A stretch of 64,000 nt of DNA, from positions 1-64,000 of the forward strand of contig JAYSSR010000082.1 of assembly GCA_043720395.1 (NCBI GenBank), in the 5' to 3' direction. This DNA is from JANOYY01 sp043720395. Its GTDB lineage: Bacteria; Actinomycetota; Acidimicrobiia; Acidimicrobiales; JANYDT01. The translations under genes and the position numbers were made by a program. The notes under the pieces were generated by a model. It was not told where the DNA came from. It did no database searches and worked only from the letters and a program-made list of their open reading frames with translations. Of this stretch, positions 25,403-33,586 are shown piece by piece. Position 1 is the stretch's first letter, and each line of letters starts with the position of its first letter.

Positions 25403-26743
25403 TTACTTGAAGAGGGCGTTGATCTGTTCGTTGGCCTTCTTCAGCTCGGCCGCGGCCTTGCCGGCACCGGAGCGGATGTTGACCTGCGCTGCGCCCATGA
25501 TGTCGCCGATCTTCGACGCATTGTCCGTGATCGGGAACAGGAACGTGGCCGTGCCCTGTGTGCCGCCGGGTGCCAGGTTGGTGAACGCGCTCGCATCAAT
25601 GCCGCGGCCCTTGTAGACGGCCAGGACACTGTCGACCCCGGCCTTCATCGCCGGGAAGACGACCCCAGCCTTGCCGACCACGTCGACCTCACATGCCGAC
25701 GAGGCGAGGTACTTGACGAGCTGCCATGCCTGGTCCTTGTTCTTCGAGCCGGACCAGATCGAGTCGGCGAGACCGTTGAACATTGACTTGCGACCCGCTG
25801 GCCCCTTGGGGAGCATTGCGAAGCCGACCGGGAAATCGAGCTTGGTGAACGTACCGATGTTCCACGATCCTTCGGTCATCATCGCGACCTTCTGTGCCTT
25901 GAACATCGTGTCCGCGCCCGTGGCCTTGATGTCCTTGAACGGGGGCATGACGCCCTTCTTCAACGCGAGGTCGGCGAGCCACTGCAGCGATTCAGCGAGC
26001 TTCGGGCTGTCGTAGTTGTACGCCGTGGCCCAGGGACCAGCGTTGAACGAGAAGCCATCGGACACGGCGTAGTGGCTCCACTCGGTCTGGCCGTATGCGC
26101 CACCGTCACCGGTTGCGAGGCCGTACTGCTTCACCTTCGCCTTCTTGAATCCCACCTGGGTAGCATTCTTCCCGGCCGAATCGACGGTCAGCCTCTTGAT
26201 GATCTTCTCGTAGGTTCCACCGGTCTTCGGGTCCCACGTCATATTCGCGAGATCGGCTTCCTTGACACCGGCTTTGGCGACGAGGTTCTTGTTGTAGAAA
26301 ACGGCGACGGTGTCCCAGTCCTTCGGAAGACCGTACTGCTTGCCGTTCTTTCCCCACAGGTCATAGAGGCCCGCGAGGTATTGCCCCTTGTCGACCTTGT
26401 CCTTCGCGATCAGAGGCGCGATATCAACGATCTGGCTGTTGTTCGCGAACTCGGGGTACTTGGCGAGGTGGTTCGTGAAGACATCGGGTGCCGTGCCCGA
26501 CACAAAGCCGGTCGTGATGCCGGTCCAGTAGTCGTCCCAGCCCTTCTGCTGTAAGTCGACCTTGACACCTGGCGTGGCGGCCTCAAAGTTCTTCGCGCAT
26601 TGCTGGTACATGGGCAACTGGTTCGAGTCCCACATCCAATAGGTGAGCTTCACGTCTTGAGCACGAGCCGGCGCAGCCGCAAAGGCGACAGATCCGATCG
26701 TGACGAGTGAGAGGCTCGCAGCGAGAGCCTTCCGGTGCTTCAT
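25403..26743 (-). CDS. ABC transporter extracellular sugar-binding protein
   Basis: 446 residues from the ATG at 26743, which has AAGGAG ahead of it. A Sec signal peptide (MKHRKALAASLSLVTIGSVAFAAAPARA, cut after ARA) lacks a lipobox Cys, so the protein is probably secreted or held in some other way. The mature part is a cluster-B type sugar-binding fold: LTYWMWDSNQLPMYQQCAKNF, GTAPDVFTNHLAKYPEF, GLPKDWDTVAVFYNKNLV, EGSWNIGTF. It follows the two permease genes, whereas usually it precedes them. With GH36 and GH4 enzymes nearby the ligand is probably an alpha-galactoside. Confidence 0.9.
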   Translation of the reverse strand: MKHRKALAASLSLVTIGSVAFAAAPARAQDVKLTYWMWDSNQLPMYQQCAKNFEAATPGVKVDLQQKGWDDYWTGITTGFVSGTAPDVFTNHLAKYPEFANNSQIVDIAPLIAKDKVDKGQYLAGLYDLWGKNGKQYGLPKDWDTVAVFYNKNLVAKAGVKEADLANMTWDPKTGGTYEKIIKRLTVDSAGKNATQVGFKKAKVKQYGLATGDGGAYGQTEWSHYAVSDGFSFNAGPWATAYNYDSPKLAESLQWLADLALKKGVMPPFKDIKATGADTMFKAQKVAMMTEGSWNIGTFTKLDFPVGFAMLPKGPAGRKSMFNGLADSIWSGSKNKDQAWQLVKYLASSACEVDVVGKAGVVFPAMKAGVDSVLAVYKGRGIDASAFTNLAPGGTQGTATFLFPITDNASKIGDIMGAAQVNIRSGAGKAAAELKKANEQINALFK

Positions 26744-26814
26744 AGAGTTTCTCCTTGGGTTGTGGCCTGGGTGGGCCGGGGTGGGTTGGTACTGCGGGTA
26801 AGAAACGCAACGGC

Positions 26815-27732
26815 TCATTTGGAGCCGGAGAACTGCAGGGATTCCACGACGCGGCGGCCGAGGAAGATCACGAGCAGCAGCGTCGGGATCACGGCGAGGG
26901 TCGTGGCCGCCATGAGACCCGTCCAGTCGGGCCCGCCTTGTGGCTGCTGCGACTTGAAGGCCTGAAGTGCGACGGTGAGCGGGTATTTCGAGCTGTCCTT
27001 CGCAATCAGCCACGGCCAGAAGAACTCGTTCCACAAATTGATCGTCGTGAGAATCGTGAGCGTGAGGATCGGACCGCGACTGACCGGCACGACAATCTTG
27101 CGGAAAATTGTGAACGTGGAAGCACCATCGATACGAGCAGATTCCTCGAGCTCACTCGGGATCGTGAGGAAGAACTGCCGCATGAAGAAGACGGCGAACG
27201 GGGTCATCAGGAAGAACGGTGCGATCTGTCCCTGGAACGTGTTGAGCCAGCCGGCGTCCTTCATGAGGATGAAGTTCGGGATGAACAGGACGACGCCAGG
27301 AACCATGAGGGAGGCGAGCATCAACACGAAGATCAGGTTGCGGCCCGGGAAGCGAATGCGCGCGAATGCATACGCGGCGAGCGTCGAAAAGAAGAGTTGG
27401 CCGAAAACGGCAATGCCGACGAAGATCACCGAGTTGCGCATCGCTATCAGGAAGTTGAAATCGGCGCCTGAGCCACCGACGGCGATGGAGTCCTCGTTGC
27501 TGACCATTCCCAACGCACGCTTGAAATTGAACAGTGTGGGTTTGTTCGGCAGGAGGCTGTCCGCATGGCTGTAGAAGCCGCGAGGCGAACTGAGCGCCGT
27601 CTTCAAGATGACGAACAGCGGGGCGATGGAGACGAACACCAGCAGCGCGAGGAACAGGTAGACCGCGACGCGGCCGGGCGTCCAAGTCGATCGCTTCTTG
27701 GACGAAGCTTCGGTGGCAGCGTTAGCGCTCAT
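26815..27732 (-). CDS. ABC sugar transporter permease, MalG type
   Basis: 305 residues with six membrane helices. The EAA loop SARIDGASTFTIFRKIVVPVSR docks the ATPase. N-terminal FLALLVFVSIAPLFVILKTAL is the first helix. It overlaps the upstream MalF-type permease by ATGA (27729-27732) and precedes the binding protein by 71 bp. With its partner it forms the channel of a CUT1 carbohydrate importer. No ATPase gene is present at this locus. Confidence 0.92.
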   Translation of the reverse strand: MSANAATEASSKKRSTWTPGRVAVYLFLALLVFVSIAPLFVILKTALSSPRGFYSHADSLLPNKPTLFNFKRALGMVSNEDSIAVGGSGADFNFLIAMRNSVIFVGIAVFGQLFFSTLAAYAFARIRFPGRNLIFVLMLASLMVPGVVLFIPNFILMKDAGWLNTFQGQIAPFFLMTPFAVFFMRQFFLTIPSELEESARIDGASTFTIFRKIVVPVSRGPILTLTILTTINLWNEFFWPWLIAKDSSKYPLTVALQAFKSQQPQGGPDWTGLMAATTLAVIPTLLLVIFLGRRVVESLQFSGSK

Positions 27733-28649
27733 CCGAGATCACCCCGGTCGGCATTGCTGATGCGCATCCCGAACAGCGACACGCAGATCAGGAAGGCGAA
27801 GAGGGTGACCGACAACGAGGAGGCGTAACCCATATTGAACTTCGCGAACGCGTTGTCGTTGATGTACCAGACGATTGTCCGGATGGACGTCAGAGGTACA
27901 CCGCGCGACACCACGGCCACGGTGTCGAAGATCTGGAACGACCCGACCACGCTCGTGATCATCACGAAGGCCATCACCGGTCGGAGCAACGGCAGCGTGA
28001 TGCTGCGGAACATTCTCCATTCGCCTGCGCCATCGATGCGTGCCGCCTCGTACACCGAACCGGGGATTGATGCCATACCAGCGTAGAAGAGCAACGCCGT
28101 ATAGCCCATATGACGCCAGATATTGATCCATGCAATCGATGGAAGTGCCTGCCCGAGTTCGCCCAGGAATCCACCGGTCGGCAGGTGAAGAAAACGAAGG
28201 AGCTGGTTCACAAACCCGAGCGTCGGATCAAGCAGCCACGCCCACAGCATGGCGGCGATGACGTTGGAAAGCAGGTACGGAATGATCATGGCGCTGCGCA
28301 GCCACGGGGATCTGGCGAAGCGGGTGATTGCCGTAGCGAGGAACAAGCCGATCACGGTCTGGACGGGAATGTTGATTGCTACGTAGGTCGCCGTGACGCG
28401 CACCGTGTGCCACCAGTCCGCGTCCTGCCACATCGTCCGGTAGTTCTCGAACCCGACGTTCTTGGCAGGGCTGAGCAGATTCCAGTCGGTAAAGCTGATC
28501 TTGACCGCCCGCACCGCCGGCAAAAGGAAGAAGACGGTGAAGCCGATCATCGCCGGTGCGACGAACGCGTATCCCGTGAGCGCCTCGCGGTCGAAGCGTC
28601 GGCGGCGAGTCGGCACAGCATTGGGTGCCGCGTACGCATCAATGCTCAT
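27729..28649 (-). CDS. ABC sugar transporter permease, MalF type
   Basis: 306 residues from the ATG at 28649 with a GGGAGGA ribosome-binding site; an upstream in-frame extension exists but lacks family similarity. Six membrane helices. Conserved segments are YAFVAPAMIGFTVFFLLPA, SFTDWNLLSPAKNVGFENY and the EAA loop YEAARIDGAGEWRMFRSITLP. It is the first gene of the alpha-galactoside operon. The LacI-type palindrome lies about 97 bp upstream of its start. Confidence 0.92.
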   Translation of the reverse strand: MSIDAYAAPNAVPTRRRRFDREALTGYAFVAPAMIGFTVFFLLPAVRAVKISFTDWNLLSPAKNVGFENYRTMWQDADWWHTVRVTATYVAINIPVQTVIGLFLATAITRFARSPWLRSAMIIPYLLSNVIAAMLWAWLLDPTLGFVNQLLRFLHLPTGGFLGELGQALPSIAWINIWRHMGYTALLFYAGMASIPGSVYEAARIDGAGEWRMFRSITLPLLRPVMAFVMITSVVGSFQIFDTVAVVSRGVPLTSIRTIVWYINDNAFAKFNMGYASSLSVTLFAFLICVSLFGMRISNADRGDLG

Positions 28650-28745
28650 TGTCACGTCCTCCCAGTGGGCAGATGTCCGTTGGCGAACCGGCTGCCTGTG
28701 ACCCCCGACACGCGTCGGTCCGAGCAGTGTACGCAGATTCAAACC

Positions 28746-28767
28746 GTTACGTCAACGTTGACGTAAC
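28746..28767. promoter_or_regulatory. 22-bp perfect palindrome, probable LacI-family operator
   Basis: The half-site GTTACGTCAAC is followed at once by its exact reverse complement GTTGACGTAAC, with a central CpG-type axis typical of LacI/GalR operators. It is upstream of the permease gene and related to a second site at 29918 in front of the LacI and GH4 genes. Confidence 0.82.
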
Positions 28768-28779
28768 CAAGAACCCGCC

Positions 28780-28826
28780 ACGTTGGGAAGATTGGCTACC
28801 CCGGCGGTCGCCGATGTTCCCAACGT
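28780..28826. repeat. 47-bp hairpin element, copy A
   Basis: Ends are ACGTTGGGAA and TTCCCAACGT. The interior also pairs, with a fixed mismatch at position 11/37. It lies 24 bp beyond the 3' end of the LacI gene. Two other 47-bp copies are at 31358 and 34655. A terminator role is possible although no T-run follows. Confidence 0.85.
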
Positions 28827-28850
28827 CGGGTTGAGCGATTGCGACGCCCG

Positions 28851-29855
28851 TCAGGCTGAGGCACGGACGACGAGCTCGACATCGAGCAGCACCGGCGGAT
28901 GAGCTGCCGCCGGGTCCGCCGCCAACCGATCAAGGAGTGCCACGGCCTCGCTGCCGATTCGCGTGCGGTCCATTCGGATCGTGGTCAACGCGGGAACCAA
29001 CGCCGCGCAGATCGCAATGTCGTCGAACCCTATGAGCGCAACGTCATCTGGCACGCGACGGCCGGCCGTGGCGAGCGCCTGGAGCGCGCCAATCGCCATG
29101 ATGTCGTTGTAAGCAAAGACGCCGTCCAGGTCGGGACACCGTTCGAGGAGCGTGTCCATCGCGGCACGGCCGCCTTCGATCGTCGGAGACTCCCGTGCGA
29201 TCCGGTGCTCGTCAAACGGCAGTCCCGCCGCGTGAAGGCCCGTTCGGAAACCGCTCTCGCGGCGCGGCGGGAGCAGCGAGACGCTCGAATTCGCGTTCGT
29301 AATCATGCCGAGCCGAAACCGTTGCTTGGCAACCAAATGCTCCACCGCAAGTTCGGCCCCCCGACGAATCGTGGACACGATCGAACCGAGGTTCGGGCCT
29401 TCAACTTCCATGTCGATCACCACGCAGCGCAGCCCACGGGCGGCGTGCGACATGACCGACGCGCGATCACCGATAGGAGTGAACACGATCGCTCCGTCGA
29501 CCGCGAACGACGACAAAGTCGCCAAGATCTCGTCCATGACCATGAGATCGCCACCATGACTCGCGATGAACATCGTTCGTCCACCGATGCGCGCAGCCGC
29601 CTGGACCCCTTCAGCGAGCTCTGCAAAGAACGGGTCGGTCATCTCGGGAACGACGAGCCCGATCGTGTTCGTCCGGCGCGTGATGAGCGCACGTGCGAGG
29701 AGGTTCGGCCGGTAGCCGACCCTTTCGATCGCCTCGATGACGCGTGCCCGGGTCGCCTCACCGAACCCACCCTCGTCGTTCACCACCCGAGAAACGGTCC
29801 GCGGCGACACTCCTGCGAGTGCGGCCACGTCGTGCAGCGTCGAATCGGTCGCCAT
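28851..29855 (-). CDS. LacI-family transcriptional regulator
   Basis: 334 residues from the ATG at 29855. The N-terminal helix-turn-helix and hinge are canonical: TLHDVAALAGVSPRTVSRVVN followed by RARVIEAIERVGYRPNLLARAL. The periplasmic-binding-like sensor follows (IGLVVPEMTDPFFAELAEGV, DGVFAYNDIMAIGALQAL, VALIGFDDIAICAALVPALTTI). It is divergent from the GH4 gene, and the 22-bp operator-like palindromes in front of GH4 and in front of the transporter operon are its likely targets. Inducer is probably an alpha-galactoside or a galactose derivative, by context only. Confidence 0.93.
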   Translation of the reverse strand: MATDSTLHDVAALAGVSPRTVSRVVNDEGGFGEATRARVIEAIERVGYRPNLLARALITRRTNTIGLVVPEMTDPFFAELAEGVQAAARIGGRTMFIASHGGDLMVMDEILATLSSFAVDGAIVFTPIGDRASVMSHAARGLRCVVIDMEVEGPNLGSIVSTIRRGAELAVEHLVAKQRFRLGMITNANSSVSLLPPRRESGFRTGLHAAGLPFDEHRIARESPTIEGGRAAMDTLLERCPDLDGVFAYNDIMAIGALQALATAGRRVPDDVALIGFDDIAICAALVPALTTIRMDRTRIGSEAVALLDRLAADPAAAHPPVLLDVELVVRASA

Positions 29856-29917
29856 GGACGTACAGCATGCACGGTCGAAGAGCGCTCCGGGCGCAACTAC
29901 CATCGGTGGCACGACCG

Positions 29918-29939
29918 ATCACGTCAGCGTTGACGTAAC
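29918..29939. promoter_or_regulatory. 22-bp imperfect palindrome, second LacI-type operator
   Basis: The right half GTTGACGTAAC is identical to the site at 28746; the left half ATCACGTCAGC differs at three positions. It lies in the divergent LacI-GH4 gap, so it could control both genes. Confidence 0.8.
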
Positions 29940-29993
29940 CAGTCATTTCGTGGCAGCATCACAGATTCGTACGCCAATCACGGGAGTCGCTCA

Positions 29994-31349
29994 ATGTCAG
30001 GTTCTGCGAACGTCCGCCGACGGCCGAAGATCGTGTTCATCGGCGCCGGGAGCACGGTCTTCGCGAAGAACCTGCTCGGCGACATCTTCGGATACCCCGA
30101 ACTCGCATCCGCCGAGATCGCGCTGTACGACATCGACGCGCAGCGCCTTCGCACCTCGGAAGTGGTCGCTCATCGCGTCGCACGAGCCGTCGGCGCGTCA
30201 CCGACCATCATCGCCACGACCGACCGCGACCGGGCCCTCGAAGCCGCGGACTACGTGATCACCATGATCCAGGTCGCGGGCTACAAGCCCGGCACGATCG
30301 TCGACTTCGAGATCCCGGCCAAGTACGGACTGCGCCAGACGATCGCCGACACGCTGGGCATCGGCGGCATCATGCGGGCGATTCGGACCATACCGGTCCT
30401 GCTCGGACTCGCAGAGGACATGGAACGCCTCTGCCCCGACGCCATGCACATCAACTATGCGAACCCGATGGCGATGAACTGCTGGGGACTCAACCGCGGT
30501 TCGAAGGTCCGCACGGTCGGCCTGTGTCACAGCGTCCCGCTCACAGCGAAGGACCTGTGTCATGACATCGGCGTCCCGGTCGACGAAGTCAATTACACCG
30601 TTGCCGGAATCAACCACATGGCGTTCTTCCTCCGCCTCGAACACCACGGCGAGGACCTTTATCCGCGGGTCCGGTCGTTCCTCGAAGGGGGCACTCGGCC
30701 CGCTCGGCTCCATGGCGACGGCGCGGTGCTCGCCGACCGGGTTCGGTATGAAGTGTTCAAGCGAACCGGCTATTTCGTGACCGAGTCGAGCGAGCACTTT
30801 GCCGAGTACGTACCGTGGTTCATCAAGCGTGACCGTCCGGATCTGCTTGAGCGTTTCGAGATCCCGATCGACGAATACATCCGACGCTGCGAGAACCAGA
30901 TCGCCGGTTGGGAGACGCTGCGATCTTCGTTGGAAGACGACGCCCACGAGCTCACCGTGACGCGCAGCGTCGAGTTCGGATCGTCGATCATCCACTCGAT
31001 GGAGACCGGCGAGCCAAGCGTGATCTACGGCAACGTGGCGAACGACGGGATCATCGACAATCTTCCTGCCGGTTGCACCGTCGAGGTGCCGTGCCTCGTC
31101 GATTCCAACGGCGTTCAACCGACGCGGATGGGCTCATTGCCGCCGCAGCTCGCGGCGCTTATCCAGACCAACGTCAACGTGCAGTCGCTCACGGTCGAGG
31201 CACTGCTGACCGGCAACCGCGAGCACGTGTACCACGCAGCAATGCTTGACCCGCATACCGCGGCCGAGCTTGACCTCGATCAGATCTGGTCGATGGTCGA
31301 CGAGCTACTGATGGCCCACGGCGATTGGATCCCGGCCGCCCTGCGCTGA
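29994..31349 (+). CDS. GH4 family alpha-galactosidase/alpha-glucosidase (NAD- and metal-dependent)
   Basis: 451 residues. The N-terminal Rossmann fold has KIVFIGAGSTVFAKNLLGDI. GH4 metal-site residues are seen in GLCHSVPLTAKDL (Cys-His) and in VAGINHMAFFLRL (Asn-His). The central segment MHINYANPMAMNCWGLNR is typical of the MelA/AglA branch, which hydrolyses alpha-galactosides or alpha-glucosides by an NAD-linked redox mechanism needing Mn2+. With a GH36 alpha-galactosidase and an operator shared with the transporter, MelA-like alpha-galactosidase is favoured. It diverges from lacI and converges on a Gfo/Idh oxidoreductase. Confidence 0.92.
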   Translation: MSGSANVRRRPKIVFIGAGSTVFAKNLLGDIFGYPELASAEIALYDIDAQRLRTSEVVAHRVARAVGASPTIIATTDRDRALEAADYVITMIQVAGYKPGTIVDFEIPAKYGLRQTIADTLGIGGIMRAIRTIPVLLGLAEDMERLCPDAMHINYANPMAMNCWGLNRGSKVRTVGLCHSVPLTAKDLCHDIGVPVDEVNYTVAGINHMAFFLRLEHHGEDLYPRVRSFLEGGTRPARLHGDGAVLADRVRYEVFKRTGYFVTESSEHFAEYVPWFIKRDRPDLLERFEIPIDEYIRRCENQIAGWETLRSSLEDDAHELTVTRSVEFGSSIIHSMETGEPSVIYGNVANDGIIDNLPAGCTVEVPCLVDSNGVQPTRMGSLPPQLAALIQTNVNVQSLTVEALLTGNREHVYHAAMLDPHTAAELDLDQIWSMVDELLMAHGDWIPAALR

Positions 31350-31357
31350 ATTCGTGG

Positions 31358-31404
31358 ACGTTGGGAAGATCACCGACCCTCGGGGTAGTCGATATTCCCA
31401 ACGT
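31358..31404. repeat. 47-bp hairpin element, copy B
   Basis: Same ends (ACGTTGGGAA, TTCCCAACGT) and same length as the copy at 28780; the centre differs but still pairs (ACCC with GGGT around a TCG loop). It lies 9 bp past the GH4 stop and 36 bp past the end of the convergent oxidoreductase gene. Confidence 0.85.
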
Positions 31405-31420
31405 CCGGAAGGGGATGGTT

Positions 31421-31450
31421 CAGATCGGCTCAGATCGGCTCAGATCGGCT
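31421..31450. repeat. Triplicated 10-bp direct repeat spanning a stop codon
   Basis: CAGATCGGCT occurs three times exactly. On the minus strand the repeat contains the end of the oxidoreductase gene; the last codons and TGA are reproduced in each unit, so the duplication copied the stop codon downstream. Confidence 0.9.
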
Positions 31451-32438
31451 CGAAGCGTCCGGACACAGCCGAACGGAACACCGCGTCGATCGTTCTCATG
31501 TTCACCATGGCGTCGCGGAGCCAAACGTCGGAAGGAGCGTCCTCGCGAACCCGCTTCGAGAACGCGGACCCCTGACATTCGTACTGGTCGCTGGTCGCGA
31601 CAACGTGTTGCTTCGCGTCGAGACCGTGCGCCGTCTGACCCTCGTGGGTCAGGTAAATCGACGGCTCTTCCTGCGGCTGGTTGAACGGAATCGTGATTTC
31701 GAGGCGCCCCTTGGTGCCGTACACATTCACGCGTTGGTGGTACACGCTTTGTGTCGAAACCCCGAACGTGCAGGAGCGACCGTCGCCGAAGTCCAAGACG
31801 CCGCTCGTCAGCCGGTCCGTCCCGAAGGTCGGATCCCGATCAATGACCGACGCGACACGTATCGGGTCAGCATCGAGAAACCAGCGGGCGGCCGTGATGG
31901 CGTAACAGCCGATGTCGTACATCGCTCCCCCGCCTGACGAGGTGATGTTCCTGATATTCAACGGGTCGGTGTTGTTGTACGCGAACGCTATGTGTGCATG
32001 TGAAATTCTGCCGAGAGTGCCCGACCGGACAAGCTCACGGGTTTCGATCCACTGCGGGTGGAACCGGACCATGAACGCTTCGGCGATGTGCACCTTCTCG
32101 CTGAGCGGCAGGAGCACGTCAAGTTCTGCCGCGTTCATACCGATCGGCTTCTCGCACAGCACGTGCTTGCCTGCCAGAGCGGCCCGACGAGTCCACGCAA
32201 CGTGGAGGTCGTTCGGCAGCGGGTTGTAGATCACCTCGATCGACGGGTCGGCCAACAGCTCCTCGTAGGAACCGTAGGCCGTGGCGATCCCATTACGATC
32301 CGCGAACTCCCGCGCTCGGACAAGGTCGCGTGACGCCACCGCTGCAATGTCCACCATGGGCGACTTGCGAAGGCCCGGCAGGAACCGCTCCTCAGCGAAC
32401 GACGACGTGGACAGCACTCCCCAACGGACCGGTTTCAT
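31440..32438 (-). CDS. Gfo/Idh/MocA-family NAD(P)-dependent oxidoreductase
   Basis: 332 residues from the ATG at 32438 (MKPVRWGVLSTSSFAEERF). The N-terminal Rossmann domain has GVLSTSSFAEERFLPGL and VIYNPLPNDLHVAWTRRAALAGKHVLCEKPIG, the family signature EKP. The C-terminal domain has SSGGGAMYDIGCYAITAARWFLD with the usual GG..DxGxY motif. These enzymes oxidise or reduce sugars, inositols or related compounds. Convergent with GH4 and adjacent to the regulon, it may process the released galactose or another sugar, but no operator is seen in front of it. Its 3' end lies in a triplicated 10-bp repeat. Confidence 0.88.
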   Translation of the reverse strand: MKPVRWGVLSTSSFAEERFLPGLRKSPMVDIAAVASRDLVRAREFADRNGIATAYGSYEELLADPSIEVIYNPLPNDLHVAWTRRAALAGKHVLCEKPIGMNAAELDVLLPLSEKVHIAEAFMVRFHPQWIETRELVRSGTLGRISHAHIAFAYNNTDPLNIRNITSSGGGAMYDIGCYAITAARWFLDADPIRVASVIDRDPTFGTDRLTSGVLDFGDGRSCTFGVSTQSVYHQRVNVYGTKGRLEITIPFNQPQEEPSIYLTHEGQTAHGLDAKQHVVATSDQYECQGSAFSKRVREDAPSDVWLRDAMVNMRTIDAVFRSAVSGRFEPI

Positions 32439-32516
32439 GGCGTCAAACCCTAGGGCTCTGCCGCAAGCTTTTCCGCTCGCAACGCGGTTAGCGCGGTTAG
32501 CGGGCACAATGCAGGC

Positions 32517-32972
32517 GTGGAGTCGATCAGAGCCTCGGTGGAAGATTCGTCGTTCGGTGCTGGGCTGGGCGTTCGCCTCGTCAACGCTGGACCAGACCGA
32601 GTTGTCGTGCGGCTGCCGTTCATCGACCCTGGGCGCATGGGTGCCCAGGTCGCCGCAATGCCGTTCTCCGCTGGTCGACGTTTCAAGGTCGACCACATGA
32701 CACAGAGCTACGCGCGCATACGAATGCCGCTGGGCGGCGCGAACGCCGACATCAGCGGGTCGTTCCACGAGGGGGCCTTGCTCGCGCTCCTCGACACGAC
32801 CGGTGCGATAGCAGCCTGGGCCGCGACGCGGCCGGGGTGGGGAGTCTCGGTGGGCGATCGTGTGTCGGTCGAAGTGTTCCCTTCGAGCCGCGCCTGCGCC
32901 GAATGCGAGTCGGGCGCGTACCGGCGCTGTCAGCGTCACGGGATTCGCGACATGTGCGCTCCAGCCGGGTGA
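32517..32972 (+). pseudogene. Hotdog (PaaI-type) thioesterase truncated and fused to a dehydrogenase fragment
   Basis: An open frame of 151 codons from a GTG. Residues 1-107 resemble PaaI/YbgC-like thioesterases with GSFHEGALLALLDTTGAIAAW (usually HGGALLALLD). After the segment ATRPGWG the sequence changes to VGDRVSVEVFPSSRACAECESGAYRRC, which is the GroES-like zinc loop of medium-chain dehydrogenases. The last hotdog strands are therefore missing and a second gene has been joined in frame, probably by deletion. It may still be translated but is unlikely to be active. Confidence 0.7.
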
Positions 32973-33024
32973 GTCCGTGGTGATCCTCGGACCCGGCATC
33001 CGTGGGCTGGCCGCAGCGGCCGCA

Positions 33025-33050
33025 GCGCGTGACGCCGGCGCGTGACGCCG
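33025..33050. repeat. 13-bp tandem duplication causing a frameshift
   Basis: GCGCGTGACGCCG at 33025-33037 is repeated exactly at 33038-33050. The extra 13 bp shift the dehydrogenase frame by one and create an immediate TGA; removing one copy restores ARDAGASFVMVTG. Confidence 0.93.
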
Positions 33051-33126
33051 GTGCGTCGTTCGTGATGGTCACGGGGGTGGGACCTCGTGACGCGTCGCGT
33101 CTCGCTCTCGCGACGCAGTTCGGGGC

Positions 33127-33160
33127 GGACCTGGCCGTGGACGTGTCCACGGCCAGGTCC
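33127..33160. repeat. Perfect 16-bp inverted repeat at a second frameshift
   Basis: GGACCTGGCCGTGGAC (33127-33142) and its exact reverse complement (33145-33160) are separated by GT. The dehydrogenase frame changes by one base inside the right arm, after VDVSTA. Confidence 0.92.
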
Positions 33161-33586
33161 CGTCGCGGCGTTGCGAGCGGCGACCGGCGAGCAAGCCGAT
33201 GTTGTCATCGACGTCACGGCGAAGGCCGCGTCCGCACCCGGGCAGGCGCTGCGACTCGTGCGACGGGGCGGACGGGTCGTGCTCGCCGGAACACGTGGCA
33301 GCGTTCCGACGCCGGGCTTCGAGCCCGACATGATCGTCTACAAGGAGATCACGGTCATCGGCGCACTGGGAGTCGACGTGACCTCCTGCCGGGCGGCGTT
33401 CGATCTGCTCGCCAGCGGGCGGTATCCGTTTTCGGAACTGCCGCGTCGGGTCGTCGGGTTCGATGGCGTCCAAGCACACTTGCAGACGATGGCGGGCGAG
33501 ACTTGTGACTCCCCTCCCGTTCACGCGGTCTTCAGCCCGACGATCTAAACCCACCTCCTCACCCCCACTCGAAGGAGCACAACGAC

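Larger units (their letters stand above)
32841..33548 (+). pseudogene. Zinc-dependent medium-chain dehydrogenase, decayed
   Basis: Pieces of one dehydrogenase occur in three successive frames. First the zinc loop (SRACAECESGAYRRCQRHGI), then after an internal gap of roughly 50 codons the Rossmann turn ALQPGESVVILGPGIRGLAA, then after a 13-bp tandem duplication ASFVMVTGVGPRDASRLA, then after a palindrome VAALRAATGEQADVVIDVTA through LPRRVVGF. The N-terminal part is lost to the fusion with the thioesterase. The family converts alcohols or threonine-like substrates with NAD(P). This copy cannot be functional. Confidence 0.85.
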
